Origin: Faucicola tetraodonis
GTDB taxonomy: Bacteria; Pseudomonadota; Gammaproteobacteria; Pseudomonadales; Moraxellaceae
Strand: one strand, 5' to 3'
Length of the DNA stretch: 64,000 nt
Assembly (NCBI GenBank): GCA_032017425.1
Contig: DALZPW010000007.1
The notes below the pieces were generated by a model that was not told the origin of the DNA, did not search any database, and was given only the letters and a program-made list of their open reading frames with translations. Below are positions 42,933-51,738 of this stretch, in pieces (the first letter of the stretch is position 1; the number at the start of each line of letters is the position of its first letter). The position numbers were made by a program, and so were the translations under genes.

Positions 42933-44471
42933 ATGACCGTCATCAAGAAAGACGACTTTATAAATTCTATCGCCAACGCCTTTCAATACATCAGTTATTA
43001 TCACCCAAAAGACTTCGTTGATGCTGTATATGGAGCATGGCAAAAAGAAACCAACCAATCTGCCAAAAACGCCATGGGGCAAATCCTCACCAATAGCCGT
43101 ATGTCAGCGATGGGTCATCGTCCGATTTGCCAAGATACTGGTAGTGCGGTAGTGTTCCTTGATATCGGTATGAACGTGCAATGGGACTTGCAAGGCTCAG
43201 CGATGAGCGTTGAAGACATGGTTAATGAAGGGGTGCGCCGTGCTTACAACAATCCAGACAACCCACTAAGGGCATCCATCCTAGTAGACCCAATTGGCAA
43301 ACGTCAAAACACCAAAGACAACACGCCAGCAGTGGTTCACATGAGCGTGGTACCGGGTGACAAAGTTGATGTGATTTGTGCCGCGAAAGGTGGCGGTTCA
43401 GAAAACAAAGCAAAATTTGCGATGCTAAACCCCTCAGATTCGATTGAAGAATGGGTGTTAAAAACCGTCCCACAAATGGGGGCAGGTTGGTGTCCACCTG
43501 GTATCTTAGGTATCGGTGTCGGCGGCACGCCAGAAAAAGCCATGATGCTTGCCAAGCGCTCACTTATGGAACACATCGATATCCATGATTTACAAGCCAA
43601 AGCCCAAAGCGGTGCCGAGCTTGATAGCGTTGAGCGCTTACGTCTCAATATGTACGACAAAGTGAACGAGCTTGGCGTTGGCGCCCAAGGTCTTGGCGGC
43701 TTGACTACGGTACTCGATGTGAAAGTACTAGATTTTCCTACCCATGCCGCAAGCAAAGCCGTTGCCATGATTCCAAACTGTGCGGCGACTCGTCATATTC
43801 ACTTTACCCTAGACGGTCAAGGTGAAGCAGCCTTGCCTGTCCCTTCACTATCAGATTGGCCAGAAGTGTCCTTTGGCTCCGATGATGTGATTAAAGTCAA
43901 TGTTAACGACTTAACCAAACAAACCTTAGGTCAGTTTAACATCGGTGATACCTTACTACTTAGCGGTAAAATCTTAACGGGTCGTGATGCCGCGCACAAA
44001 CGCATGGTCGATATGCTTGCCAAAGGCGAAGCGCTACCCGTGGATTTACAAAATCGCTTTATTTATTATGTCGGTCCTGTCGATGCCGTGGGCGATGAAG
44101 TGGTCGGTCCAGCAGGTCCCACCACCTCAACGCGTATGGATAAATTCACCGACACAATCTTGGATCAAGGCTTGATTGGGATGATTGGTAAATCCGAGCG
44201 TAGTCCTGCGACCTGTGAAGTCATTGCCAAACATGGCGCAATTTATCTCATTGCAGTGGGTGGTGCCGCTTATCTAGTATCAAAAGCTATCAAAGGCGCT
44301 AAAGTACTTGCCTTCCCAGAGCTAGGTATGGAAGCGATTTATGAGTTTGAAGTAGAAGATATGCCGGTGACGGTCGCTGTTGACAACCAAGGTAACAGTA
44401 TCCACCGCTTTGATAAAGTCGCAGAACGCGCCCAGCAAGTGATTGCCGAGCCTGTACGTTTTGTGCCTTAG
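42933..44471 (+). CDS. class I iron-sulfur fumarate hydratase
   Basis: This enzyme interconverts fumarate and malate in the citric acid cycle with a labile [4Fe-4S] cluster. The three cluster ligands are Cys66 (RPICQDTGS), Cys187 (GAGWCPPGIL) and Cys283 (IPNCAATRH), spaced like those of E. coli FumA. The C-terminal beta domain has GKILTGRDAAHKRM and GPAGPTTSTRMDKF. At 512 residues it is the fused alpha-beta form. An AAGGA site and an extended -10 promoter precede it, and a terminator follows, so it is monocistronic. Confidence 0.95.
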   Translation: MTVIKKDDFINSIANAFQYISYYHPKDFVDAVYGAWQKETNQSAKNAMGQILTNSRMSAMGHRPICQDTGSAVVFLDIGMNVQWDLQGSAMSVEDMVNEGVRRAYNNPDNPLRASILVDPIGKRQNTKDNTPAVVHMSVVPGDKVDVICAAKGGGSENKAKFAMLNPSDSIEEWVLKTVPQMGAGWCPPGILGIGVGGTPEKAMMLAKRSLMEHIDIHDLQAKAQSGAELDSVERLRLNMYDKVNELGVGAQGLGGLTTVLDVKVLDFPTHAASKAVAMIPNCAATRHIHFTLDGQGEAALPVPSLSDWPEVSFGSDDVIKVNVNDLTKQTLGQFNIGDTLLLSGKILTGRDAAHKRMVDMLAKGEALPVDLQNRFIYYVGPVDAVGDEVVGPAGPTTSTRMDKFTDTILDQGLIGMIGKSERSPATCEVIAKHGAIYLIAVGGAAYLVSKAIKGAKVLAFPELGMEAIYEFEVEDMPVTVAVDNQGNSIHRFDKVAERAQQVIAEPVRFVP

Positions 44472-44500
44472 TCAATTTTTTCAAGATTTTTAATATGAAC

Positions 44501-44533
44501 AAAAGCCTTAAGCATTTCCTTAAGGCTTTTTTT
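44501..44533 (+). terminator. rho-independent terminator of the fumarase gene
   Basis: Perfect 12-bp stem aaaagccttaag (44501-44512) with cttaaggctttt (44519-44530), 6-nt loop and T run. Confidence 0.93.
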
Positions 44534-44537
44534 AGGT

Positions 44538-44569
44538 TAAAAAAATACCCAGATAATGTAGTATCTGGG
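44538..44569 (-). terminator. rho-independent terminator of the pspC-like gene
   Basis: Perfect 8-bp stem cccagata (44548-44555) and tatctggg (44562-44569), followed on the minus strand by a run of T (complement of 44540-44545). Confidence 0.75.
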
Positions 44570-44679
44570 CAGGAGGAAAAGTGGAGAAGTTTATAGTTAT
44601 TGTTATAGCTAGTTGTTATTATTCATAATATTTCTTTTTTTAATTGTTTAGCTGGGCTACAAATACGCCTATACACCCA

Positions 44680-44901
44680 TCAAACCGCACGATAAGAGCT
44701 TTGGGTAGCATTTGGCATGACAATCCATAACACGATGTATATCAAAATACCTGGCACTGCCACACTCGCGGTTGAGATAATCACAAACAACAAACGCACC
44801 AATGTTACATTCCAGCCTAAATACTCTGCAATACCCCCCATCACACCTGCAATCATACGATGATTCTGAGAGCGATGAAGTTTTACCAGTTTATTTGTCA
44901 T
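44680..44901 (-). CDS. PspC-domain membrane protein, stand-alone
   Basis: A 73-residue PspC-domain protein. The cytoplasmic N-terminus LHRSQNHRMIAGVMGGIAEYLGWN and the hydrophobic segment LVRLLFVIISTASVAVPGILIYIVLWIVMP match the domain, which in enteric bacteria senses membrane stress in the phage-shock system. Here pspA, pspB and pspF are not nearby, so a different partner is likely. Such single-domain PspC proteins are common. Confidence 0.85.
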   Translation of the reverse strand: MTNKLVKLHRSQNHRMIAGVMGGIAEYLGWNVTLVRLLFVIISTASVAVPGILIYIVLWIVMPNATQSSYRAV

Positions 44902-45162
44902 TCAATTTTTCACCTGTTAAAAATAAAGAAAACCACTTACGACTTAGTTAAAACCTAACATTTTTAAAATTTAATGCCTTTAAAACTTAATGCCGTTAGA
45001 AAACTTAGTGCCATCAGCTAAAATTATTGGTTAAAGATACTACGTTTTGGTTATGATTTATTATAAGCAAATGCAGAGTATAGTTGGGTGACAAAACGTA
45101 GAATGATGTTTCTTTTAGTAACTTTTTCTACAGCATTATTATCATGAGCGATTATGAGGAGC

Positions 45163-45196
45163 GCTGTTATCGTGGCTATGCTGTTATCGCGGCTAT
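45163..45196. repeat. 17-bp tandem duplication
   Basis: gctgttatcgtggctat (45163-45179) is followed immediately by gctgttatcgcggctat (45180-45196), differing in one base. Confidence 0.9.
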
Positions 45197-45299
45197 ATAG
45201 CGTGTGTGGTAGCGTTTGTGCACCTATTCTTACAAATTGTGATACTAGCGTTACAAACGATTGTAACTTCATAGCGGCTAATCGATTATCATAGCGTTA

Positions 45300-45329
45300 C
45301 TTTATATCCTTATTCTTTATATCCTTATT
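45300..45329. repeat. perfect 15-bp tandem duplication
   Basis: ctttatatccttatt occurs at 45300-45314 and 45315-45329 without change, about 80 bp upstream of the NadR-type gene. Confidence 0.92.
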
Positions 45330-45409
45330 AGGGATATCTATCCAAGTAATCAAAAAATCAAGTCAATAAAAAATAGTTAAAAAAACCATGATGAAGTGAT
45401 GAGGAAAGC

Positions 45410-46483
45410 ATGATGCAAGATGTGGGTATCATTATTGGACATTTTGAGCCGCTGCATTTGGGGCATGTAAGAACGATTTTGCATGCATCTGGGCAAGTCA
45501 AAGATTTATATATTTTTATTACCGCTCACCCTGCGCCAAATCCGAATTTTTCCATTGATTTGAAAGATAAAGCGCGCTGGATGACCATGGCATTTGCTGA
45601 TTTGCCATTTGTGCATATAGAGATTTTACCTGATTTGGTAACCCCCTCGTATGAAGACAATTATCAAGATTTGAGCGTTGATGAGGTCAATGCGGTATTA
45701 GCGGATTTGCAACAACGTTACTTTAAGTTGACCACATCTAGCGATAAGGCAGAGGTAGTAACCCCGGTTGTGTTTATGGATGAAACCCATCCGTTTGTCG
45801 ATTATGGTTTACATTTACCCGTGGTGACCACGCCACGCCAGCGCGGTTTTGATAGCCGCAAGATTCACAATAACCCCGCGCTGTATTGGTCAGCCATTCA
45901 CCCGCAAGCGCGAGGTGACTACACCAAAACTGTGGCATTGGTGGGTGGTGAAAGCTCAGGTAAAACCACACTACTGCATAAATTAGCCAACTATTATGGT
46001 GCAAGCTATGGGTTAGAGATGGGACGGCTGTTTGTGCAAACCGATTTGGGCGGTACTGAGCTTGGTATGCAATACGATGACTATCCGCTCATGGCAACTG
46101 ACCATGAACAAGCGATACGCGCCGCCAAACGCTTTGCCCCTGCCCCGATCACCTTGGTGGATACAGATTTTGTGACCACGCAAGCATTCTGTGAAGAATA
46201 CGAAGGGCGTACCCACCCGTTTTTGACCGCCTGTATCGATGAGTTTCGCTTAGATTACACCCTGATGCTTGCCAATAACACCCCTTGGGTCGCCGATGGG
46301 ATGCGCTCTCTAGGCAGCGAGTCCCAGCGTGAGCGTTTTGAAAACCGTTTAAAACAAATCTTTGCCCGTCATCATATTGCGCCGCTGTTTATTGATAGTC
46401 CAGACTATCATCAGCGCTTCTTGGATGCGATTGCGCTCATTGATACACACGTTTTTCACCACTATCAAGATATCGAGGCATAA
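45410..46483 (+). CDS. nadR: NadR-type NMN adenylyltransferase / nicotinamide riboside kinase
   Basis: A bifunctional enzyme that phosphorylates nicotinamide riboside to NMN and adenylates NMN to NAD. The N-terminal domain has the nucleotidyltransferase motif GHFEPLHLGHVRTI (about residues 10-23); the C-terminal kinase domain has Walker A VALVGGESSGKTTLL (about residue 185) and a DTDFVTT Walker B-like region. It lacks the N-terminal helix-turn-helix repressor domain of enteric NadR, so it is enzyme-only, like the Haemophilus protein. GAGG precedes a doubled ATGATG start. A pnuC gene follows. Confidence 0.9.
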   Translation: MMQDVGIIIGHFEPLHLGHVRTILHASGQVKDLYIFITAHPAPNPNFSIDLKDKARWMTMAFADLPFVHIEILPDLVTPSYEDNYQDLSVDEVNAVLADLQQRYFKLTTSSDKAEVVTPVVFMDETHPFVDYGLHLPVVTTPRQRGFDSRKIHNNPALYWSAIHPQARGDYTKTVALVGGESSGKTTLLHKLANYYGASYGLEMGRLFVQTDLGGTELGMQYDDYPLMATDHEQAIRAAKRFAPAPITLVDTDFVTTQAFCEEYEGRTHPFLTACIDEFRLDYTLMLANNTPWVADGMRSLGSESQRERFENRLKQIFARHHIAPLFIDSPDYHQRFLDAIALIDTHVFHHYQDIEA

Positions 46484-46603
46484 AATAATTTTCTAGACAT
46501 GCTTAGTAGACACGCTTGGTAAATATGCTGAAAATTTTTGGTTTTATTTTTTGAAACTTAATTAAAAAATGTTGTTATGGTTGTAATGACTGTTGGAGGC
46601 GAA

Positions 46604-47350
46604 ATGCGAATTGCGATTTTGGATAAAATTACCGGTGAATGGGCACAAGAATGGACGGTGGTATGGTTCTTTTTTGGGGTGGTGGCATTGGCTACGGTCT
46701 TTTGGTTGACCACAGAACATCGAGCGTTAGACTGGTTTTATTTGGGGGTGTCTTTTATCGGGCTATTGTGTGTGGTATCGCTAAGTTTTCGCCGCAATGT
46801 CGCGGGTAATGGCTTTGGTATGTTGGCAACGGCAGGTGAAACCATTGTACAGGGAACCGCGGGTGCGGTGGGTTTGATGCTCGCGCCGCTGTTTAACTTT
46901 TTTACCCATTTATATGGCATTTTTTATTGGTCAAAAAATACCGATGGCGATGGCAATATGATTCCCAAATCAGCCAATAAAATTGTTTGGTTGGTAACCA
47001 TTGCCTTTATCGCGATTGGCTTGGCATTATTTCCAACTGTCAATAATTGGCTAGCGTCGATGGGTTATGGCGTGGTCGCCGACGATGGCAGTAAATTTTT
47101 GGGCGTGATTGATTTTTTTTGGATTAATGTGTTGGCATTTGTGCTTTCCATCACAGCGCAAGCCACGATGATTTTACGCTATTCATTCAACTGGTGGTTA
47201 TGGATTGCGGTGAATTTTGTCTGGCTGATTGTCAACTTGATGTCGCAAAATTATATTTTTGCCATTCAAACCATGGTGTACCAAATTAATGCGTTTGTGG
47301 GGCTGTATGAGTGGTATCGCAGTGAGCAAAAAGCCAAAGGCTTGGCCTAG
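46604..47350 (+). CDS. pnuC: PnuC-type nicotinamide riboside transporter
   Basis: A 248-residue membrane protein of the PnuC family, which imports nicotinamide riboside by facilitated diffusion with trapping by the kinase. Seven or so helices are predicted, with the aromatic-rich motif NFFTHLYGIFYW characteristic of PnuC and a C-terminal helix set ending NAFVGLYEWYRSEQ. The ATG at 46604 has GGAGG four bases upstream; the upstream in-frame GTG/ATG codons lack this. It follows the NadR-type gene by 120 bp on the same strand, which strongly supports the paired role. Confidence 0.88.
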   Translation: MRIAILDKITGEWAQEWTVVWFFFGVVALATVFWLTTEHRALDWFYLGVSFIGLLCVVSLSFRRNVAGNGFGMLATAGETIVQGTAGAVGLMLAPLFNFFTHLYGIFYWSKNTDGDGNMIPKSANKIVWLVTIAFIAIGLALFPTVNNWLASMGYGVVADDGSKFLGVIDFFWINVLAFVLSITAQATMILRYSFNWWLWIAVNFVWLIVNLMSQNYIFAIQTMVYQINAFVGLYEWYRSEQKAKGLA

Positions 47351-47353
47351 TAG

Positions 47354-47400
47354 CCACTGATATCAAAAGCCCTGATATCAAAAGCCACTGATATCAAAAC
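47354..47400. repeat. three 15-16 bp tandem repeats after pnuC
   Basis: Units ccactgatatcaaaag, ccctgatatcaaaag and ccactgatatcaaaac run head to tail starting 3 bp after the pnuC stop codon. Confidence 0.9.
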
Positions 47401-47532
47401 CTATCAGTGTAAATTCGCTGATTTGACAAACGACTAGGGTGTGATACGATTCAGTGGTAACTGATGGGAGTCACACCCATTTTTTATCAGCAATTTTTTT
47501 CATTGTTTTTATTATCTTTAAGGAAGAAGATT

Positions 47533-47988
47533 ATGGCAACCGTGACCCTGCTTCATTCAAAGAAATCCCTACAAAGCTGGCTGGCTGACTACGCTGTGAG
47601 CCACCAACACCCTATCAATAAAAAAATTCATTGGCTGTGCGTACCCACGATTTTTGCCAGTATCTTGGGCATGGGAATGTCATGGCAGGCGGCGTTTACG
47701 TTGGTATTGATTGCTTTGGTAATGCTGTTTTATCTACGCTTGTCTACGCAATTATTTATTGCTATGGGCATGTTTGTGCTGTTTTGCTTGGCAGCGATTG
47801 CTATCTTGCCATTTGGGTTTAAGTTTTGGTTTGGCGTATTTGTGGTCGCGTGGATTGGGCAATTTGTCGGTCACAAAATTGAAGGTAAAAAACCGTCATT
47901 TTTTGAAGACTTACAATTTTTGTTGATTGGGCCTGCCTGGGTCGCAAATTCGTTGAGTGAAAAATTGGCAAAACCTAAATCGTCATAA
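47533..47988 (+). CDS. Mpo1-like (DUF962) membrane protein
   Basis: A 151-residue protein of the Mpo1/YGL010w family, whose yeast member is an iron-dependent dioxygenase in alpha-oxidation of 2-hydroxy fatty acids. The conserved His/Asn pattern is seen in SHQHPINKKIHWLCVP at the N-terminus and GHKIEGKKP after the fourth helix, which would bind metal. AAGGA eight bases before ATG 47533 sets the start; 23 codons upstream in frame are rejected. Enzyme activity in bacteria is inferred only. Confidence 0.82.
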   Translation: MATVTLLHSKKSLQSWLADYAVSHQHPINKKIHWLCVPTIFASILGMGMSWQAAFTLVLIALVMLFYLRLSTQLFIAMGMFVLFCLAAIAILPFGFKFWFGVFVVAWIGQFVGHKIEGKKPSFFEDLQFLLIGPAWVANSLSEKLAKPKSS

Positions 47989-48138
47989 AAAACTTCATAT
48001 TCACTAAGAAAACCCAACATATTACAGCGGCTATTTCCTGGATAATTGCAATGGCTTTGACTATCGCTAGGTTTTTTGGCGATGTATGGTCGACCTACTC
48101 ATTTTGAGTGCCATATCACTTGTTACCTTGTTGTTATT

Positions 48139-49329
48139 ATGATTAAAAAAGCATCCAACCGCTGGCAACGTATTGAAGTGCCGCAGACCTTCCCGACTAT
48201 TCACGCGGCTTTGGCTTATTGTAAAAGCCAATTAAATAATTTGGGTGATAAAGGCTTTATCCAAATCAAAATTGCCGATGGCGAGTATTATTTAAGCCAA
48301 GTTGAAATTGATTTTTTTAGTGATCGGGTAGAGATTGTTGGCAATTTGGACAATCCTGATAAGGTACAGCTACATTTTGATGATGCCCATAACCGCTGTG
48401 GCTTTTTGATGCAGCGGGGCAACGGTATTTTTAAAATCGATGGCATGACTATCAATGGCACTAAGGCGTTTTTGGGCTATGGACAGTGGCAAGATGAAGG
48501 CTATGGTGCCGGTATCATGTGCAATTACAATAGCCAAGTGCTCGTGGGGTCAAAGGTCCGTATCAATAAGTTTTATTATGGGGTTGCTGCCCGCTTTGGC
48601 TCAAGTATCCGCTGTGAGCCTGGGGTGATTGTACAGTTTGCGGGGGACGTCGGGTTTTTTGCGTATGGGGGCTCGATAGATGCCCAGCAATGCGAGGCGT
48701 ATCACTGTGCGCATTTGGATGAAGAGTTGGGTTTTGGATTTTGCGCGGAATCTAGCGGCTTTGTCAATGCCGACAACAGCGTGTCTGCCCACAACCATAT
48801 CGCAGGGTTTTATGCACTCACCAATGGCTCGATGTGGTGTCATGATACCAGTGCCAGCGAAAACAAACATGGCTTTTTGGCGCTGCACAATGGTATGCTA
48901 AGCTGCAACAGCATCAACCGACGTACCAATGCCTTTCGCAATTATGGCTATGGCTATTTTGCCGACAATGGCGGGCGTATTTTGGCCAATCGCAGTCTTG
49001 GCAATGAAAACGTGATCGGTGGCTATTTTGCCCGTCATCACGCCAGTATCGATATCACCCACGCCAATGCCAACCACAATCAAGGCCACGGCTATACCGC
49101 AATCAATGCCACCTTGCTCGGTAACGGTGCTGAAGCGCGATTTAATCAAGGTAACGGCTTTGTTATAGGGCAGTCAGGCTTTTTGGATGGCAGTTTTTTG
49201 ATGGCCTATGGCAATGCAGGCTATGGCTATCATTTAGATCATTGCCAAGCCTTTATGCCCAATGCCCGTGGCTGGAAAAACGCGCTGGGTCGTATGTACA
49301 AAGTCCATAGTTACGTCGCTATCAAATAA
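48139..49329 (+). CDS. right-handed parallel beta-helix repeat protein, no export signal
   Basis: A 396-residue protein whose middle and C-terminal parts consist of repeating coils of about 20-24 residues with the pattern GxGFxA.sGxxxxxxxxaxxN, for example GYGYFADNGGRILANRS and GGYFARHHASIDITHANANHN, the signature of pectate-lyase-like beta-helices. The N-terminal 80 residues (VPQTFPTIHAALAYC) resemble the cap found before such helices. There is no signal peptide and no clear ribosome binding site at ATG 48139; an ATG 21 codons earlier exists. No catalytic site was recognised. Function unknown. Confidence 0.75.
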   Translation: MIKKASNRWQRIEVPQTFPTIHAALAYCKSQLNNLGDKGFIQIKIADGEYYLSQVEIDFFSDRVEIVGNLDNPDKVQLHFDDAHNRCGFLMQRGNGIFKIDGMTINGTKAFLGYGQWQDEGYGAGIMCNYNSQVLVGSKVRINKFYYGVAARFGSSIRCEPGVIVQFAGDVGFFAYGGSIDAQQCEAYHCAHLDEELGFGFCAESSGFVNADNSVSAHNHIAGFYALTNGSMWCHDTSASENKHGFLALHNGMLSCNSINRRTNAFRNYGYGYFADNGGRILANRSLGNENVIGGYFARHHASIDITHANANHNQGHGYTAINATLLGNGAEARFNQGNGFVIGQSGFLDGSFLMAYGNAGYGYHLDHCQAFMPNARGWKNALGRMYKVHSYVAIK

Positions 49330-49747
49330 ATTTTTCGTGCTTTGCCGCGGTTTTTTGCTTACTGTTGTTTCGCCTTTTAATCTTTTAGCCTATCAATCCA
49401 TCATTAGTAAAAGCCAATTTTTTATCAAATTACAACCTATTTCATTTAGATTCATCAGCCTCTCACCCGTTTTTCCTGCTCTGGCTTATTCTCAAAAATT
49501 GTCAACATCGATTGATTGATTGGTTAAAAGTGGTTTAGCCAATATTAACCATTGTGATTAAGCCCTATAATCGATTTTTCTCACATTCTTACCTAAAATT
49601 ACAATAAGTAATGAATAAGTAATATCATTTGATAGAGATTCGTTTTAAGGTATTGAAGTTAAAATCACAACCAACTAATTGATTTTATTGAAAATACAAA
49701 AATTTTTAGTTTAAGTCTATCACTGCCATATTAGGAACATAATAACA
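49330..49747. other. intergenic region before the HAD-nucleotidyltransferase operon
   Basis: About 420 bp, AT-rich, with no supported gene and no clear hairpin. It presumably carries the promoter for the operon starting at 49748, but I could not assign it. Confidence 0.5.
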
Positions 49748-50119
49748 ATGAAGCGGCTAATCTTTGACCTAGATGACACCCTATGCACCACCCAAAACGG
49801 CGACTATGCCAATGCCCAACCCATCACCGAAGTTATCGAGAAACTTAGAGACTATCACCGACAAGGGTTTACCATTGTCATCAATACCAGTCGCAATATG
49901 CGCACCTATCAAGGCAATATTGGCGCTATTAATAAAAACACCTTGCCAATTATCATCGATTGGCTGAGACGACATGATATCCCGTATGATGAATTATACG
50001 TAGGTAAACCTTGGTGCGGCTTTGAAGGGTTTTACGTGGATGACAAAGCTATTCGACCCGACGAATTGGTCAAGCTAAGCTATGCAGAGATTTGCCAGTT
50101 ACTTGATTTAACACCTTAA
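49748..50119 (+). CDS. small HAD-superfamily phosphatase (capsule-biosynthesis type)
   Basis: A 123-residue HAD phosphatase with no cap domain. Motif I is LIFDLDDTLC (nucleophile Asp, residues 4-13), motif II the NTSRNM segment, motif III Lys in VGKPWCG and motif IV FYVDDKAIRP. Proteins of this size occur in capsule and surface-polysaccharide clusters as sugar-phosphate phosphatases. Here it is followed after 44 bp by a nucleotidyltransferase-like/kinase fusion and a second nucleotidyltransferase, so a role in preparing an activated sugar or alcohol is inferred. Confidence 0.82.
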   Translation: MKRLIFDLDDTLCTTQNGDYANAQPITEVIEKLRDYHRQGFTIVINTSRNMRTYQGNIGAINKNTLPIIIDWLRRHDIPYDELYVGKPWCGFEGFYVDDKAIRPDELVKLSYAEICQLLDLTP

Positions 50120-50163
50120 TAAAAAAATAAAAACAATAACGACAGTTAAGGTAATTTAACGCC

Positions 50164-51738
50164 ATGATACTCATTAACGCCTCTTCTTATGTCAATGCCG
50201 AATTTGAAGCAGAAATTGGGCGCATTCCGCCTTGCATGCTGCCCATTGGCAATAAAAAACTGTTACAGCTGCAAGTCGATGTGGTGCGCCAACACTTTCC
50301 CCATGAAAAAATTCTATTGTCACTACCCGAAGCTTATACTTTGACCATCAATGAAAAAGCGGTGATTGAGTCACTTCCCATTGAAGTGGTGACAATCCCT
50401 GAAAATTTGGCATTGTCCGAGACGATTTTATATGTGCTTAATCTAGCCATTGATAAATCATACCAGTATATTCGTATCATCCAAGGGGATGTATTTTTAC
50501 CACACTTAGTTGATTACTCAGATTGTATTGGTGTGTCAGATAAAACGCGCCAATACGACTGGCAACAAACCAAAAAAATGAAAGAAAACCCCACCGATTG
50601 GATTGGGTATTTTGCCTTTTCCTCACGATTGGAGTTAATTAAAGCGCTGGCGATTAGTAAGAAAAATTTTGTACGGGCGATTTATTTGTACCAACAAGCT
50701 ATCGCAATGAAATCGGTCAACATTGAGTCGTATTATGACTGCAGTAATTTTGTCCATTATATTCATGCCCGCGCCAATATGACCACCGAACGCGCCTTTA
50801 ATTCACTGCAGATTCGGGAAGGCATTGTCACCAAAAGCAGTGATGACAACAACAAAATTGAAGCGGAAATTTATTGGTACACCCATATTCCTGCGCCACT
50901 CAGACGTTTTACCCCGCAATTGATTGATTATCAGCAAGTGGACGGACAGTTTAGTTATAGCTTAGAGTTCTTGCCATTATTACCGCTCAATGAGTTGTAT
51001 GTGCATGGGTTAAATACCACTGAGTTTTGGCAACATATTTTTCAGCTATTAAAAGAATTTTTTAGTATGGCTAATCAGTCCGACGTGCATCGCCATATCG
51101 AAACCGGGTTTGCCAAATCATATGCCGAAGATTTGTACCATAAAAAAACCTTAAAGCGCTTGTACGCGTATGCCGATGATGCCGATATCGATTTGAACCA
51201 ACCTGTGATATATGATGAAACGATGCTTGGCAGTACGCTAGAGATTGCGCAGGACTGTATCGACAAAGCCTTGGCACTGCCAAACACCGTGAGTGTCATG
51301 CATGGCGATTTATGTTTTAGCAACATTATGTATGACATGCGCGGTCGCCGGGTAAAAGTTTTTGACCCACGGGGCACGGATTCTAACGGCAACTTTAGTA
51401 TTTTTGGTAATGCAAGCTATGATTTAGCCAAGCTCACCCATTCTGTGATTGGTATGTATGATTTTATCATCGCAGGGCGTTATGAAATTATTGATAGCCC
51501 TAGTGGTAGCAATATACGATTCGATATTGATAAGCGTTTGGAGCAAATCCAGCAAGAATTTTTTGCAGGCACCTGGGTCAATGGCATGACCACAGAATCT
51601 ATCATGCCAGCGGTGGTGTTATTGTTCTTATCCATGCTACCCTTGCACGCAGATAGACCCGATCGCCAGCGCGCCATGCTGCTCAATGCATATCGTTTAT
51701 ATAAAATGTATGTGATGGAGGCAGTGACATGTTCGTAA
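50164..51738 (+). CDS. nucleotidyltransferase-like / aminoglycoside-phosphotransferase-fold fusion protein
   Basis: A two-domain protein of 524 residues. The N-terminal 220 residues resemble sugar nucleotidyltransferases (CMLPIGNKKLLQLQVDVV) but lack the usual glycine-rich signature at the start, so this half may be catalytically degenerate. The C-terminal half has the APH/choline-kinase catalytic loop VMHGDLCFSNIMYD (about residues 378-391) and the metal Asp in VFDPRG, indicating a small-molecule kinase. The combination recalls the LicA-LicC choline pathway, but the substrate is unknown. It overlaps the next gene by 10 bp. Confidence 0.75.
   Translation: MILINASSYVNAEFEAEIGRIPPCMLPIGNKKLLQLQVDVVRQHFPHEKILLSLPEAYTLTINEKAVIESLPIEVVTIPENLALSETILYVLNLAIDKSYQYIRIIQGDVFLPHLVDYSDCIGVSDKTRQYDWQQTKKMKENPTDWIGYFAFSSRLELIKALAISKKNFVRAIYLYQQAIAMKSVNIESYYDCSNFVHYIHARANMTTERAFNSLQIREGIVTKSSDDNNKIEAEIYWYTHIPAPLRRFTPQLIDYQQVDGQFSYSLEFLPLLPLNELYVHGLNTTEFWQHIFQLLKEFFSMANQSDVHRHIETGFAKSYAEDLYHKKTLKRLYAYADDADIDLNQPVIYDETMLGSTLEIAQDCIDKALALPNTVSVMHGDLCFSNIMYDMRGRRVKVFDPRGTDSNGNFSIFGNASYDLAKLTHSVIGMYDFIIAGRYEIIDSPSGSNIRFDIDKRLEQIQQEFFAGTWVNGMTTESIMPAVVLLFLSMLPLHADRPDRQRAMLLNAYRLYKMYVMEAVTCS

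Larger units (their letters stand above)
44902..45409. other. repeat-rich intergenic region between pspC-like and nadR-like genes
   Basis: About 500 bp without a convincing gene. It contains degenerate repeats of aaaacttaatgcc near 44966-45012, a 17-bp tandem duplication at 45163-45196 and a perfect 15-bp tandem duplication at 45300-45329. A minus-strand frame at 45051-45272 was rejected. Confidence 0.6.

Noticed and set aside
43222..43768. Overlapping minus-strand frames opposite the fumarase gene
   Set aside because: They are antisense to a gene with intact cluster ligands and lack ribosome binding sites.
44680..44901. Phage-shock (psp) operon
   Set aside because: Only the small PspC-domain protein is present; no pspA, pspB or pspF is adjacent.
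45051..45272. 73-codon minus-strand frame upstream of nadR
   Set aside because: It spans the tandem duplications, has no ribosome binding site and no recognisable protein feature.
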